Source: Xanthostigma xanthostigma
Taxonomy: Eukaryota > Arthropoda > Insecta > Raphidioptera > Raphidiidae
DNA: 64,000 bases
Reading direction: 5' to 3'
Assembly (NCBI GenBank): GCA_963575645.1
Contig: OY754464.1
Location: forward strand, 27,233,501 to 27,297,500
Position 1 is the stretch's first letter; the number at the start of each line of letters is the position of its first letter. Below, in pieces: positions 31,601-43,880 of this stretch. The translations under genes and the position numbers were made by a program. Under the pieces are notes generated by a model that made no database searches, was not told the origin of the DNA, and worked only from the letters and a program-made list of their open reading frames with translations.

Positions 31601-32393
31601 ATTTTGGCGGTGATGTCCGTAGGGCTGTGTATATATAAACCTCTTTTGAACAGAGTGTCCGATTGAAACGCGGTTTGATACATTATGATGCCCTAAGCAG
31701 TTGCTTACGTTGCTTATAGGTTAATCCGGCACTGAGGAAGTGCAGCTCTAAGTCAATGATAGTAAAAATGTAATTACAATATTACATCATAAATATAACG
31801 ATGAGCTTGTAAAATCCGACATACGATTAGAAAACGTAAACCATGGATATACTACTAGTCCAGTTGGTGGAGACAATTTTAAACCAAAAGCTCCAGAAAT
31901 TCGCAAACAGACTCCATTTTTTTTATGAGTAGTTTAAAGTGTACTGATTGAAATAGAAAAAAGTTCATTCGTCTATCGATTTCCCAAAGTCAAAATTCTT
32001 GAATATTTTAAGCTGGGATAAAGATAGAGATAAATAAAAAATACTGGCTTGTAGGGGACATTTCTTTCTATAAAAAAGATATCCTGTACTTTTTTCGTCA
32101 GAGCTATAGTTTATCTTGAAAAAATTCGGAAAGTTAGTAAGTCATCTTGCGTCGGCAAACAAGCAAATAAATCACTTTGCAGAAGCAAGAAACATTAAAT
32201 TTTACTAAAATGTTTATAACACTATTTGTCTAGAAATGCATATTCTAAATATTCCAAATAAAAAGTTTTAAAAAAAACAAAATTTTCAAAAAAAAATTCA
32301 AAATTTGCAAAAAATTTTCGGAAAACAAAATTTTTTTGTTTTTGGCGTCGGAACCAATTTTTTTAGGTTTTTTGGACAATTCTAAAGAAAAAA

Positions 32394-33187
32394 ATATAGT
32401 TTAAAAAAAACTAAAAAACACGCTTTATATCGGACTAAAAAGTAAAAAATAATTGTTTTAAAATAAGCTTAAAAAGCGTGGGGCGCTTTGTTCCACATTT
32501 TCGTACATCGAGCGCCCAACGCTTTTTAAGCTTATTTTAAAACAATTATTTTTTACTTTTTAGTCCGATATAAAGCGTGTTTTTTAGTTTTTTTTAAACT
32601 ATATTTTATTTTTCACTTTTTAGTTTGAGGATCTATAAAAGAATTTATTAATCCTGGGGGTCCTAATAAGGATAATGGGAAACTGTTATCAAATTATTGC
32701 ATTGTCATCGGTCCTTGATACGTATGCAAAGTTTCAAATTAATCAGACTTCGGGAAATTGGTGAAAATTATGCTCAAAGATTCCGTTACGGACATACATA
32801 CATAGTTACAACCCAAACTAATATAAAGCGTTTAATAATAAGGATAATGGGAAACTGTTATCAAATTATTGCATTGTCATCGGTCCTTGATACGTATGCA
32901 AAGTTTCAAATTAATCAGACTTCGGGAAATTGGTGAAAATAAAGCGTTTACTACAGAGGATCTATAAAAGAATTTATTAATCCTGGGGGTCCTAATAAGG
33001 ATAATGGGAAACTGTTATCAAATTATTGCATTGTCATCGGTCCTTGATACGTATGCAAAGTTTCAAATTAATCAGACTTCGGGAAATTGGTGAAAATTAT
33101 GCTCAAAGATTCCGTTACGGACATACATACATAGTTAGTTACATACATACATAGTTAGTTACAACCCAAGCTAATATAAAGCGTTTA
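32394..33187 (-). mobile_element. Family C element, copy 2, inverted partner of 22.2 kb
   Basis: The hairpin at about 32394-32605 and three monomers ending at 'taatataaagcgttt' are nearly base-for-base the reverse complement of copy 1. Copy 2 differs in monomer junctions: 'aaagcgttt' interrupts twice (near 32826 and 32941). Apart from this the text is almost identical, so the two copies are young or gene-converted. Confidence 0.75.
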
Positions 33188-33308
33188 AAAAGGTCTCTTA
33201 TGATTTTCCTATAAAATGCACCATTTTTGAGATATTAATTCTAATTAGCTTTTTATAAAATCTAATAATGAAAAAATAACAACAAACAATTTTTTATTAA
33301 GTAGTCAT

Positions 33309-33371
33309 GGAAAAATTGGTCGATAATTTTATTTATTGAAGAGTTCTAATCAGACGTTAATCAAAGATTTG
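33309..33371 (+). mobile_element. Penelope-like terminal fragment
   Basis: 'aaaattggtcgataatttta' to 'cagacgttaatcaaagattt' matches 3390-3445 and, inverted, 1190-1245. Only the outer block remains. Confidence 0.55.
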
Positions 33372-34149
33372 TTTACCTGTTTTAATTTCCATTATATTTT
33401 TTACCTAGATACTTTCTTACCTATCCACATATCACATTCTATTCCTAGAGTATTTATCTTCGTAATGTAATAGTATGAAATTTTATATTCAACGATATAA
33501 AAAGATACAGACGAAAAACCAACAAAATGTCTGTTTTCTCTTTATGGATGAAAAATCGTTAATATTAAAAAATTTTGAAAACTTAACAAATTTATATTTA
33601 GTGATTCTTAATACACTTAATTATACCTACGATTTAAAAAAATATACATTGAAATCCGTTAAGTTTTCATCGTGTTACAGAGGTTTAAAAATATTTTTTC
33701 CAGTGAATTCAAGATTCCGAAAAAATTGAAAATAGTAACAAGGGCCGTATTTAATAACGAGATAAGATTTATGGTCAGGAATTTTTATTTATGAAAAAGA
33801 ACATCTAAAGAATAGTTTACCAGGTTCAAAAAAAATTTACGACTTTTCCTTATGTTTAAAAAAAATATTATTGCAACGCTCGATTTTCGATTCAAATATA
33901 TATCTATACTTGCATTTTTATACATGATATTTTATTCAAAAAAAAAAATTAACTACACCATTGAAAAGTTCAGATTTTCTACTTGAAGATAGGCTATTTG
34001 AATTTTTATTTTATTACCCTATAAGTATGTAAAATATTATAATTCAATACGCCGGACACAAAAAAGTAAGTTCTCGCATGGCTAGCCGAGCATCCTGCGC
34101 GTAAAATAGATAGGTAGGTACATAGTTTATCGAATTTTTTGCAGGTAAA
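33372..34149. other. No gene supported
   Basis: An 84-codon frame (33475-33729) rich in K, N, F and I has no recognised domain and lies within the interior of the inverted-repeat element. It is probably spurious. Confidence 0.25.
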
Positions 34150-34639
34150 CAATAAGTCGGACGAAAAAAGCATAAGATATCTTTTTTATAGAAAAAATCG
34201 TCTTCTATAACGTGGTATTTTTTATTTCTTCCTATCTTTTTTACATTTCAAAATATCAAAGAATTTTGAAAATCAAAATGATTTTCAATTTTTTTTTTAC
34301 TTTGGGAAATCGATAGACGAATGAACTTTTTTTTATTTCAATCAGTACACTTTAAACTACTTATAAAAAAAATTCAGCCTGTTTGCGAATTTCTGGAGCT
34401 TTTTATTTCCACCGACTGGATTATACCGTTTAAATTGGAAAACAAATAAATTAAAAGGCAACTTTATTGATTTAGTTCCAGCTTGATAAATTAAAATATT
34501 CATGCAAATGAAAATCCACGGTGAAAAAGTAAAGAAGCTTTTGTCGATTTTCTTGATTTTTTACTACATTTAGTTATACAGGGTGGTGAACTGTTCAGGT
34601 ATATAGGGATTTAACATGTAAATCATAAATATGAAATTT

Positions 34640-34995
34640 CCTGTTCTCCTGATTTTTTTAGACCAAAAATTGATAGATATATTTTGTGTTATCAGAAAAT
34701 TCTACAAAATGTATTTCATTAAGGACGTGTCTAAGAAAACGACTACAGCGCAGAAATGTCTGAACTAATAGCTTTGAGCAAATTCTACCTGATGTCCCCA
34801 CTTGATACGAAAACAGTTTTTTTTTTTTTGACAAAACACCGTCAATTTGTATAAAATATTTACAAATTATATACATAAGCTTTTCTCTTGAATCACTCCG
34901 TCCACTGGTGAAAACCGTATGAAAATCCGTTCGGTAATTTTTGAGTTTATCGCGTTCAGACAGACAGACACGGCGGAAATGATCACTGTTAAGTT
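34640..34995 (-). mobile_element. Helitron relative, minus strand, partial
   Basis: Reading leftward from about 34985, the order 'tctgaacgcgataaactcaaaaattaccgaacggatttt', 'tataatttgtaaatatttta' and 'gacggtgttttgtc' matches 29445-29575. 'gaactaatagc' matches 29731 in inverse. The CTAG terminus is not preserved. Confidence 0.55.
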
Positions 34996-35145
34996 ATCTA
35001 CATGCTGGGTCATTTAGTTATAATGATAATAATTTTTATATAGTGTGGTTACAACAAAAGCACTTTTTTAATGTTTTGATTATTATTAATTTGTCAGAAA
35101 AATGATTCTTGATAAAAATTTGTGTAAGCTCTAAAACATGAAATA

Positions 35146-37137
35146 TAGACCGGTCATTTTAAATGTTTCAGCTGTTTACCGTTATACAGCAAACCAAAAT
35201 ATGTAAAAAATCGGAAATTTTCCGTAGAATTCAATGCTGTATTTTTAAAACAACTGGCAGTGATGGGTCTTACCGAAAATTGGGGCCAAAGTTGGTCAAA
35301 AACTGTTTTTTGCGTTTTAAAAAAAAAATATTCTTTGGATTGAGAAAAGTTTAATACAAAAAGTATAGAATTAATTATTACGGATCGATCTGGCTTGGTC
35401 CGATGCTAAAAAATTCGAAAATGGAGTGGCAATTGTTAAAAAACCGTTAAAAATCGCTGTTTTTTGAAACGCTTGTATCTCTTTGGAAAAAAATAATCTT
35501 TAAGCGATACTTGGTGAAAGTGTAGCCCTTTGCAATCCAAACAAAAGCGTTTTTTAAAATTTGAAAAATAATAAAAAGTTTTTGCAAAAAACGATTTTTT
35601 CGAAAAAAAAGCATTTTTTTAAAATGCCAATAACTCATAAGCCCGTGAGTTTTTATAAACGTTTTGGGGCTTAAAATTTTCTTTAATAGTTTCCGTAATG
35701 TTTGCAATTACTGCGCGCCTTTTTAATTGATCGGTAATGTGCGAAAAATCGGTGGAAAAATCGGTATTTTTTTTTCAATAAAAACAAAAAATTAAATACC
35801 TTCAAAAATTGAAATTATCTACAATCGTCATTATTGCCATTTAATAGCTGGTATTTTTCTGTGAATTAAAAAAAAAAAAATCAAACCTCCGACTTTCTGG
35901 AGCAGAAATATATTTTTTTTTTTAATTTTTGCGGCGCCATTTTACAATATTAAGGGCTGAAGTTTACATGAGTTACAGTTTAATACTTACAGATTAAATA
36001 AAAAATTACCAGATCCAAATCGGTCATCACTGAGCACTGCAAAGTTAGTTACATGAGCTTATCAGCACCGTGGCATGAGAACATTAGCACTATAGGTGGA
36101 GTGGATGAGAAAAACGAAAAACTGATAAAATTATGATTAAGAGAAAGTCAGTGGGAGTTTTTTTTCATCCACTCCACCTATAGTGCTAATGTTCTCATGC
36201 CACGGTGCTGATCAGCTCATGTAACTAACTTTGCAGTGCTCAGTGATGACCGATTTGGATCTGGTAATTTTTTATTTAATCTGTAAGTATTAAACTGTAA
36301 CTCATGTAAATTTCAGCCCTTAATATTGTAAAATGGCGCCGCAGGAATAAAAAAAATATATATATATTTCGGCTCCAGAAAGTCGAAGGGTTGATTTTTT
36401 TTTAATTCACAGAAAAATACCAGCTATGAAATGGCAATAATGACGATTGTAGAAAATTTCAATTTTTGAAGGTATTTAATTTTTTGTTTTTATTGAAAAA
36501 AAAAATACCGATTTTTCCACCGATTTTTCGCACATTACCGATCAATTAAAAAGGCGCGCAGTAATTGCAAACATTACGGAAACTATTAAAGAAAATTTTA
36601 AGCCCCAAAACGTTTATAAAAACTCACGGGTTTATGAGTTATTGGCATTTTAAAAAAATGCTTTTTTTTCGAAAAAATCGTTTTTTGCAAAAACTTTTTA
36701 TTATTTTTCAAATTTTAAAAAACGCTTTTGTTTGGATTGCAAAGGGCTACACTTTCACCAAGTATCGCTTAAAGATTATTTTTTTCCAAAGAGATACAAG
36801 CGTTTCAAAAAACAGCGATTTTTAACGGTTTTTTAACAATTGCCACTCTATTTTCGAATTTTTTAACATCGGACCAAGCCAGATCGATCCGTAATAATTA
36901 TTTCTATAACTTTTGTATTAAACTTTTCTCAACCCAACGAATATTTTTTTTTAAAAACGCAAAAAACAGTTTTTGACCAACTTTAGCCCCAATTTTCGGT
37001 AAGACCCATCACTGTCAGTTGTTTTAAAAATACAGCATTGAATTCTACGGAAAATTTCCGATTTTTCACATATTTTGGTTTGCTGTATAACGGTTACAAA
37101 AAATTAACATCACGTTCAAAATAGAATGACCGGTCTA
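35146..37137. mobile_element. 2-kb foldback element with 965-bp arms
   Basis: Arms at 35146-36109 and 36164-37137 pair almost throughout, from the ends 'TAGACCGGTCATT' to the tip 'gtggatga / tcatccac', with a 54-base loop. Differences are scattered single bases and small indels, so this is not a simple read artefact. The flanks suggest a TA target (left 'aaata', right 'ctaataag'). Twin 86-codon frames on the two arms are the same DNA read twice and show no domain. Confidence 0.85.
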
Positions 37138-37529
37138 ATAAGCTAACTAGAACCGATATAGACGATATACGGAGGGGATTTGAAAGTTTAATTTGATCCA
37201 AAAGTAACGATGCCCAGCTGACTCACCGTTCATCAGATCGTAACCAAATGTGGAACTTAAAGTTTTTAGGGAATTCCCAAGAAGGTTTTTCTTATTTTCT
37301 CTCTACTCAGCTAAATAAGAATAGTCTATACTCTATAATATATTAAATTTACTGTTAATAATTAAATTCACCGCTAGCTGCAGTGTACATGTTTACTGAC
37401 AGACGCTGATGCGTTTTGATCTAGTTCCAGCACTTATCAGCTGTTTTGGTGCCATGACTACTGCAGTAGTGTTAATATATATATAAAAAAAAAAAAAAAA
37501 AAAAAGGGATATTGGAATTTTATGATTTA

Positions 37530-37830
37530 TAATTCAAAATTTTTAATTTGTCAGTAAACTGATGTGATAATTTTCTTTCAAGAAATAAGTTTCAATCAAC
37601 ATGTGGGGATTAGTATATTGTTTTGACATATCGTTAAAGCTGTAAAGGTTTGTTACAGATTTTAATTTTATAATTATTCATAATAATATACTATGTTTCA
37701 TTGTAATTGTTTCAGTTGCCTGATGATGTATTAATAAAAATACGAAACGTTGCAAATTTACAATCATTTAACGTGTTAAATTTGTCCACATACCCGTAAT
37801 AAATCTTATAATTATATATTGCCACCGTTT
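37530..37830 (+). mobile_element. Penelope-like end with third hammerhead-like core
   Basis: CTGATGA at 37720-37726 is followed by a GTATT/AATAC helix with a 6-base loop, and then GAAA at 37744-37747 and CGT. This is the conserved part of a hammerhead ribozyme. The primary sequence outside the core is unrelated to the 1.3/1.9/3.3-kb copies. An A run (about 37483-37505) lies upstream. Confidence 0.5.
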
Positions 37831-38204
37831 TTTCGTCGTCTTACGTTGCAAAATTAGTCTCCACGAAAAGAGCTTTCATTTTAACGCGATAATATACAGT
37901 ATGGCTTTTTAAAACCTAAACACCCTTTTTATTCGCTTAGATTGCATTTTTTCGATTTCGACCTCCTTAGATGATTTTTGTAGTTTTGAGAGGGCAATCG
38001 AATGGCGCAGGTTTTTTTCACCTACGGTGTTCAGGTGGTACCCTGCGCAGGTAACAGGTTAACTTTTTTTAATGATAACCCGATTTATTTCTCGCAGTTT
38101 GCGAATCTTTATTGACAGACAAGCAAATTTAGTCTCAAACATTTTTTTATTCGAATCGATTCTGAACCCCGACCCACCAAAAATGTACCGCGCGCGATTA
38201 TCTA

Positions 38205-38295
38205 TCTATACTAATATATAAAGCTGAAGAGTTTGTTTGTTTGGTTAAACGCGCTAATCTCAGAAACTACTGGTTCAATGGATTTGCTTTCATTG
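38205..38295 (+). mobile_element. Helitron 5' end fragment
   Basis: TCTATACTAATATATAAAGC and 'aaacgcgctaatctcagaaactactgg' match the first 90 bases of Helitron 1. Similarity then stops, so it is a 5' fragment. Confidence 0.7.
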
Positions 38296-39305
38296 CTTCA
38301 CTGCTTAAGCGAACCGTACTATAATGATGCCACTCTCTCTACTATTTCAGAACATTAATATATTGTTGATATAAAGTGTTCGTTTCACACTTTTTTTGTT
38401 GAAATCTATACATTACAAACAGATTATCAATTTTTTTTTCAGAATTTATTTGAAGCTTTTAATTTTTTTTCCAAAAGTCTGTTTTTAACATAAAAATTAT
38501 GTCGCCATCGAAATGACGCAGACAATATTAAGCTCGTGATTGTCTGATTAGATTTACTGTGTCGCTTCCACTGATCTGTCAGATTGAATAAAACCACAAG
38601 GAAGATTATTTATATACATCTCTTTTTATAGATAAAGAAGTGTGATTATCTTCTACGTCATCGTAGTTTATGCTCAGAGTTTAAAATATATATTTTTCTT
38701 TAAATCTTGTTTGCAATGAGATAGAATACAAGAACGAAAAAGTTGGTTTACACTATGTAAAATGTACATATAGATATGTTTATACTTGTTCAAAGTCATT
38801 AAATTTTTATACTTGGGACGACACAGAAAAATTTACGATTTTATTTGTATTGCTTGAACTCTACTTAGGTTTATTATCAAAACAAATACGGAAGCTGATA
38901 TTTTTACACATTTTTCTGCCTTTCACAAATGCCAATTTCAAGAGAGGTAAAAAAATCATGTTATTTTCAACGACCGATTATAGTAGCGATGCTAAGCTGT
39001 CCGAATATTACAATAAAAACTGCGTTCATATGCGACGCGTGATTTACTGGCCCAATTTTCTGTATTTTAATTTTAATCAGATTCTGTTTGCACGAACGTA
39101 GAAACAATAAGCAAACACAAAGAGTATAACATTCGAGCATCGGGGGCTCAACCAGAACTTGTTAAACAGCGATTTTTACTTTCCCAAACATGACTACCCA
39201 AGCCCTCATCTCCATTATTTTTTAAGATAACACCACCAAATCGGACGCGATCACAGAAACTTGTTATTTTATGTAGTAAATATAAATATCAGTATAACAT
39301 GAAAT
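38296..39305. other. No gene supported
   Basis: An 83-codon frame (38850-39101, starting at a TTG; includes SEYYNKNCVHMRRVIYW) has no domain I recognise. Otherwise AT-rich. Confidence 0.25.
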
Positions 39306-39314
39306 CATTAAATT

Positions 39315-39745
39315 TAAAAAAACTCAAAACACCACTCTTTTATACCAATAAGGACTAAAAAGTGAAAAATTATTTTTAAAAACAAATATTTTGTTCAACA
39401 GCAACAGGAAGTTCCTCAATTCGATATAAAGGGACGACCTATCGCTGTTAAAAAAATCCTTACATTTAAAATTATCTTTTACTTTTTAGTCCACATTACT
39501 ATAAAAGAGTTTTTTAAACTCTAATTTTAATTATAACCGTAAAAACCAACATTCAAATGACAAGTTTTATATATAAATTTTTACATATTGAAAAATATTT
39601 ATATAAATTATTATTGTATTGTCAGGGGTATGCAAAATTTTAAATTATTCAGACGTCTGGAAGTGGAAGAAAATTAAATTGAAAAATTCAATTGATACAT
39701 ACATAGAAACACACATACAAGTAAAGTTAATAAAAGAGTGTTAAA
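39315..39745 (+). mobile_element. Diverged relative of family C
   Basis: A hairpin with 'ggactaaaaagtgaaaaa' (about 39352) and 'actttttagtcc' (about 39481) is followed by a single body ('attgtcaggggtatgcaaaatt..aaattattcagacgtc') and the terminal 'taataaaagagtgtt'. This is the hairpin-body-terminus layout of 22.2 and 32.4 kb, but with 'ctctttta' in place of 'cgcttta' ends. Confidence 0.5.
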
Positions 39746-39789
39746 AAGGTCCAGGTTCGCTATAAATACCAGATGAGTTTGCTGGCTTT

Positions 39790-39915
39790 GTCGATAAAAA
39801 TAAGTGAGATCTAAAAAAGTGCCAAGTTTTCACTTGACAAGTTTTTATATTTCATATTGTAAATAAATGATCCGTGTATGTAAAACTTGGTATCTTCTTA
39901 GATCTCACTTATTTT
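39790..39915. repeat. Short inverted repeat
   Basis: 'aaaataagtgagatcta' (about 39797) is mirrored by 'tagatctcacttatttt' (about 39900), with 'ccaagtttt' / 'aaaacttgg' also paired. Confidence 0.65.
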
Positions 39916-40539
39916 TTTCGGCAAATCCACCCAAATCCACTTGTTCTTTGTACCGAACTTGGCCCCTTTTTTACATTTATTATTTTGATGCGTCCTTATT
40001 ATCACAACACTATTATTATTAAGATTTTCGTCAATTACGGACTTTCAATTAGGTAAACTTAAAAGTTTGCATTGTTTTTACTGTATGTGAACGAGAGAGG
40101 ACACGAAAATACAGTGAGAGAGAGTTTCACGTCTAACGTACGGTCGCTTCAGGAATGAAAATATTTGACAGTCGCTGCTATAGTTGCAATAATGGCGCAG
40201 GAAAGAGAAGACAAATGAAAGTTATAAATACATAGTAAAACAAAGCGTTTCTCGTTGACTTCTGAGCACAATATAAAGGCAGAATAAACTCAAAATTATA
40301 ACAATAATGATAAAGTAGATGCCTCCGTTCTCTGTATGTCATCCGGTTTTAAATTAACATCTCTGACGTCATCCGGAAGGAACAAAACAATAACGACAAC
40401 GCAAGAAAAATTGAGCATCTTTTGACAGTGGGGCTTCAATCAATGCACGCAGGATGTATCAATACTTAATGTACAGTAAAACAACTTTTCAAAGATAAGC
40501 TTACTAAAAAGGAAAAAGAATAATTTTTAAAAATTTAGG

Positions 40540-40680
40540 TTCATAATTAGTATAAAAGCGTTGTCGTGACGACTGAACTATCATAGAGGTTTCAAATCAC
40601 ACTTTTATCATTTTTAACATAATTAACCTATTTAAAAAAGTGTTTCCTTTGTGGGCAGTACATTTCAATAAAAGCTTAGC
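40540..40680 (+). promoter_or_regulatory. TATA-like promoter candidate
   Basis: 'agtataaaagcg' near 40550 is a good TATA box, and an AATAAA lies about 115 bases downstream (near 40668). The arrangement could be an orphan LTR, but I cannot find matching ends. Surrounding DNA (39920-41030) shows no coding sequence. Confidence 0.2.
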
Positions 40681-41035
40681 GTTTCAAAGCTTTCATACTA
40701 ATTTGTTCTTTAGAATATTTCAAAATTTTTGCTAAATAGACATCACTTCCGATTCCAAAAATAATAAATCATAAAAGACAACTGAATTCAAATCCCCTAA
40801 ATCCTTATAGATATCGACTTTGATAATTGAATCGGAATATAAATGAATAAATTGGTCCTCCATATTGGAGCCACCACCTTGAATTTATACAACATAAAAT
40901 CGTTAAAGTCAATTGTCATCGGAACTACACGAGTATGAAAAATTTCAGCCCGTTCGAATAACCAGAAGTGCGTCAAAACTGACTTGCAAGATTTGTAGCA
41001 GACGAGCTAAGTTTAATAAAGCTTATAAAAACAAA

Positions 41036-41740
41036 GTTACTGTAAATCGTAAATCGTAATTTATTAATTTCGTTATACTTACAAGTATATGAAACAAGTC
41101 ATGATAATATAAGATTAAAATTAACACATTAAAATCAGCTACTAAACATTGATCATTTAAAAACTCTTGAATGGAGTAAAAAGCCTTTTTTATTAGATAT
41201 TTGCTTACAGTTTTTTTAAAATTTAAATCTTTCAGTTCAGAAATGTGTTGTGGAAGTTTATTTATAAATATTAAACCAAAATGATTATGGCTCATCCTAC
41301 TAGAATTTAACCTTTTAAATGGTATTTTTAATTGGCCACAATTTCTTGTGTTGTAAGAGTTGTCCACAGTGTCAAGGGTTGTAAGTTTAGTTCTGACTGA
41401 ACACAAAGATTTAAATATATATAGTGATGGTAATGTCATAAGTCCAAGATACAAATTTACACCTTACATCGTCCCTAAAGCCAGTATTAGAAATTATTCT
41501 TACAACTCGCCTTTGTAAGCTGAAAATACGAGAGGCATGGCGACTGTGACCCCATAGTGTCAGACCATAACCAATATGAGACAGAAATAATGAGGGCATG
41601 TCACGAATGTTACGAATTAGGAAAATGTTTTTCAATAATTTATCTGCCAGTTTGTCTAAATGATGCTCCCAACTAAGATTTTGGTCAAGGTATATGCCTA
41701 GAAATTTTGGGTTTTCCTTATTATCCTCAATCACTTCGTC
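41036..41740 (-). pseudogene. Non-LTR retrotransposon, 5'-truncated RT pseudogene 2
   Basis: Two minus-strand frames are parts of one RT C-terminus. 41411-41734 has KFLGIYLDQNLSWEHHLDKL, SHIGYGLTLWG and FSLQRRVVRII. 41023-41454 has LMTLPSLYIFKSLC, YNTRN and INKLPQHI. They are joined by a frameshift near 41,450. The catalytic palm is absent. The 3' end bears a short (TTACGAT)n tail at about 41040-41060. The 5' break at about 41740 abuts Helitron-like text ('ctaaaaactcggcaactactgaacgg'). Confidence 0.82.
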
Positions 41741-41741
41741 T

Positions 41742-42790
41742 GTTCGCTAAAAACTCGGCAACTACTGAACGGATTTGAATACTCTCTTGTTTTTTTCATA
41801 ACTGGTTTCTGTTATTGGAAAAAACAGTGTTGGAATTCTTATTGAAATTACGACCACAATTACGCGGCCACGCTTAGCTATAATTTAACACGTAATTACA
41901 GAAGCACTCCAAGGCTTTTGTACCTGAAATCTGAGTTGCATTACACAAAGGCGTTCGTCGACGATAAAAGATAATAGTTCTAGAAGCTTTTTACTGGAAG
42001 ATTTTGATTGGAGATTCTCGTTTCATTATTATAAACAGACCCGGACTGGTAAAAAAATCTATTCGGAACTTAGGGAATTGGAACGCTCTCACCTTCCATA
42101 TAGTCCGTGTGTAGCCAAAGCTAAATATATGGAAGGTGAGTTCAGAGCAACCCATGATAGCCATCGATCCATCGAATCGCTACGTCCGCTAGTCCAGTTC
42201 GGACCAGACTATAATCATATATTATGTATAAGATGTTTCAAAAACAAACTTCCTAACTTAAAGCTCATTTTAAAACTAAAAATAATTGCATAACTTTCCC
42301 CGGGTTTGCTTTGTAAAGTATCTTTCATGGATTTACTTTTTATAATGAATTTATTTTTAATAAATGAAAAGGAATTTATAAAATCTAATAACAAAATAAA
42401 GGTCATAATTCTAATTACATAATAACAACTAAAAACTATGAAGTTCGATATACAACACTTTGGCAGTAGCGTAGCGTGGACTAATCTAGATGTGGGCGAA
42501 GTCACTTCAGCGAAGCCCTTTTCTTTAATAGCTGGGGAGCTTACGTACCACTTTTCACGAAGTGTTTGATTCACGTAGAAATTTTGACCAGTGGTACAGA
42601 TAGAATAGATGGACAAGAAAAAATATGTTTGTCTGACTTACCGTGGTACAGCAGGTACTGCGCATCTGGTTAATGTGTCCAAAAATGTATGCCAAAAAAG
42701 TGTTTGTGGAACATACTATGTAGATAACCATGCCAATGAATAGCAAACATCGTATTTAATACTAGCCGTTACCCGCACACTGCATACGAT
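41742..42790. other. Helitron-like fragment, then anonymous DNA
   Basis: 41742-41780 resembles the Helitron 2 lead. A 15-bp inverted pair 'ctcaccttccatata' / 'tatatggaaggtgag' occurs at about 42088 and 42127. 'ggcagtagcgtagcgtgg' (about 42463) resembles a hAT end. The overlapping short minus-strand frames at 42215-42746 have no domains. At about 42762 'actagccgttacccgc' is a minus-strand Helitron-type edge. Confidence 0.3.
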
Positions 42791-42797
42791 TTAATAT

Positions 42798-43082
42798 AAA
42801 AACAATCATCCTATCAAAATGGAATGTGTTATTTATGCAATTTGTAAAAAAAATGCTGGGAAGTTTAATGTATTTTCCGAGACTACTTTAGAAAAGTGTC
42901 AAACTACGTTAAATATTCGGCAATATTATAATTTAAAGTACAGTGATGTGGTTATACAATTAACTGTGTCTCCTAATAATGGCTGTCATCGACAATGTTA
43001 TTCAAATTATTAACCTTCCCAGCATTTTTCTTTACAAATTACACAAGAAACACATTCCATTTTGACAGGATGATTGTTTTTA
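42798..43082. mobile_element. Foldback enclosing a Cys/His protein fragment
   Basis: Arms at about 42798-42868 and 43009-43082 pair ('aacaatcatcctatcaaaatgg' at the tips; 'atgctgggaag' inside). The plus-strand frame 42819-43013 encodes 64 residues beginning MECVIYAICKKNAGK. It contains TTLEKCQTTLNIR and ends HRQCYSNY just where the right arm starts. The C-x3-C ... H-x3-C spacing and the 'LEKC' and 'H.QCY' phrases recall a zinc-finger-like N-terminal domain seen in uncharacterised arthropod transposon proteins (from memory). It is probably a captured, truncated coding piece. Confidence 0.5.
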
Positions 43083-43880
43083 TATTAAAAAGTATGCGGT
43101 GTGAATTTCTTTTTCATTACGCCGGGAAATTGGGTTATCTCCCTGTATTCGAGAATGCTGAGCAGAGTGGTGCTGTTGAAAATTGCCGTCCACTCTCACC
43201 AATCCCTCCACCGGCCAAAACTCACCCAAAAAAGGGAAAAAAGATTTTCTTTCGGAAAGGGAATGACGTAATCTCGTTCTGGATCAAAATATTTACATTT
43301 TTTGAGGGTTTTTTCGACTTACACACGCCACAATTGCTACCGAGGATACTATACTGCTACCCTGGAGGCGCGTACCGTTCACTTTGGGAAATACTGATTT
43401 AACTGAACACTCTGTACATTTTCATATTGATTTAAAGGTAGAGAGAAGCATGTAAGCTCTTAATATAGCACAGAATGGGCTCGGGGATTACATTCCGATA
43501 TAATCAGAAAAGAAAACTCGTCAAGGATTTATGCTTTAAAGTACACAGTACAAAATATTGCGAAAATCAATACTTTCTTATCGAATGTTACAAAACGAAC
43601 ACATCTGCTAGCGTCGTGCAGTTCTGTGAGATGCAAACAAAATGCAGGCTGCGTCTGTTCGTCATATCAAGAGTTATGGGTTTTCCGGAAAATTTTCTAA
43701 GCCAGTAAATTAATAAGGTATTGTAAATTTAAACGCTCGTTCACTAGAGGCTACAAGTAAACAAAACGAGTTTTTTCATCACCTTTGGATGTGATACCCT
43801 TTGGAGTTTTCCCCCTCCAACAAAAAACAATAATCTAGTGCTGCTTACAAGAGGGGAATTCCCTTTATACCTGCAGTAGC
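43083..43880. other. No gene supported
   Basis: Frames at 42995-43402 and 43475-43708 are open but lack recognisable domains; the first begins inside the foldback arm. Possible remains of the same transposon protein region. Confidence 0.25.

Larger units (their letters stand above)
31850..34430. mobile_element. Inverted-repeat element interrupted by family C copy 2
   Basis: The left arm (31850-32116) pairs with the right arm (about 34150-34430) through 'aagctccagaaattcgcaaac', 'cattcgtctatcgatttccc' and 'aagatatc.tg'. The interior holds the tandem-repeat element at 32394-33187 and a Penelope-like fragment at 33309-33371. It is non-coding. Confidence 0.65.

Noticed and set aside
35447..36825. 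Twin 86-codon frames in the 2-kb palindrome
   Set aside because: Same explanation: identical DNA on both arms, low-complexity lysine/phenylalanine peptide.
35146..37137. Palindrome as an assembly artefact
   Set aside because: The arms differ by many small changes and have a unique loop, and the flanks differ. Long reads would still be the proper test.
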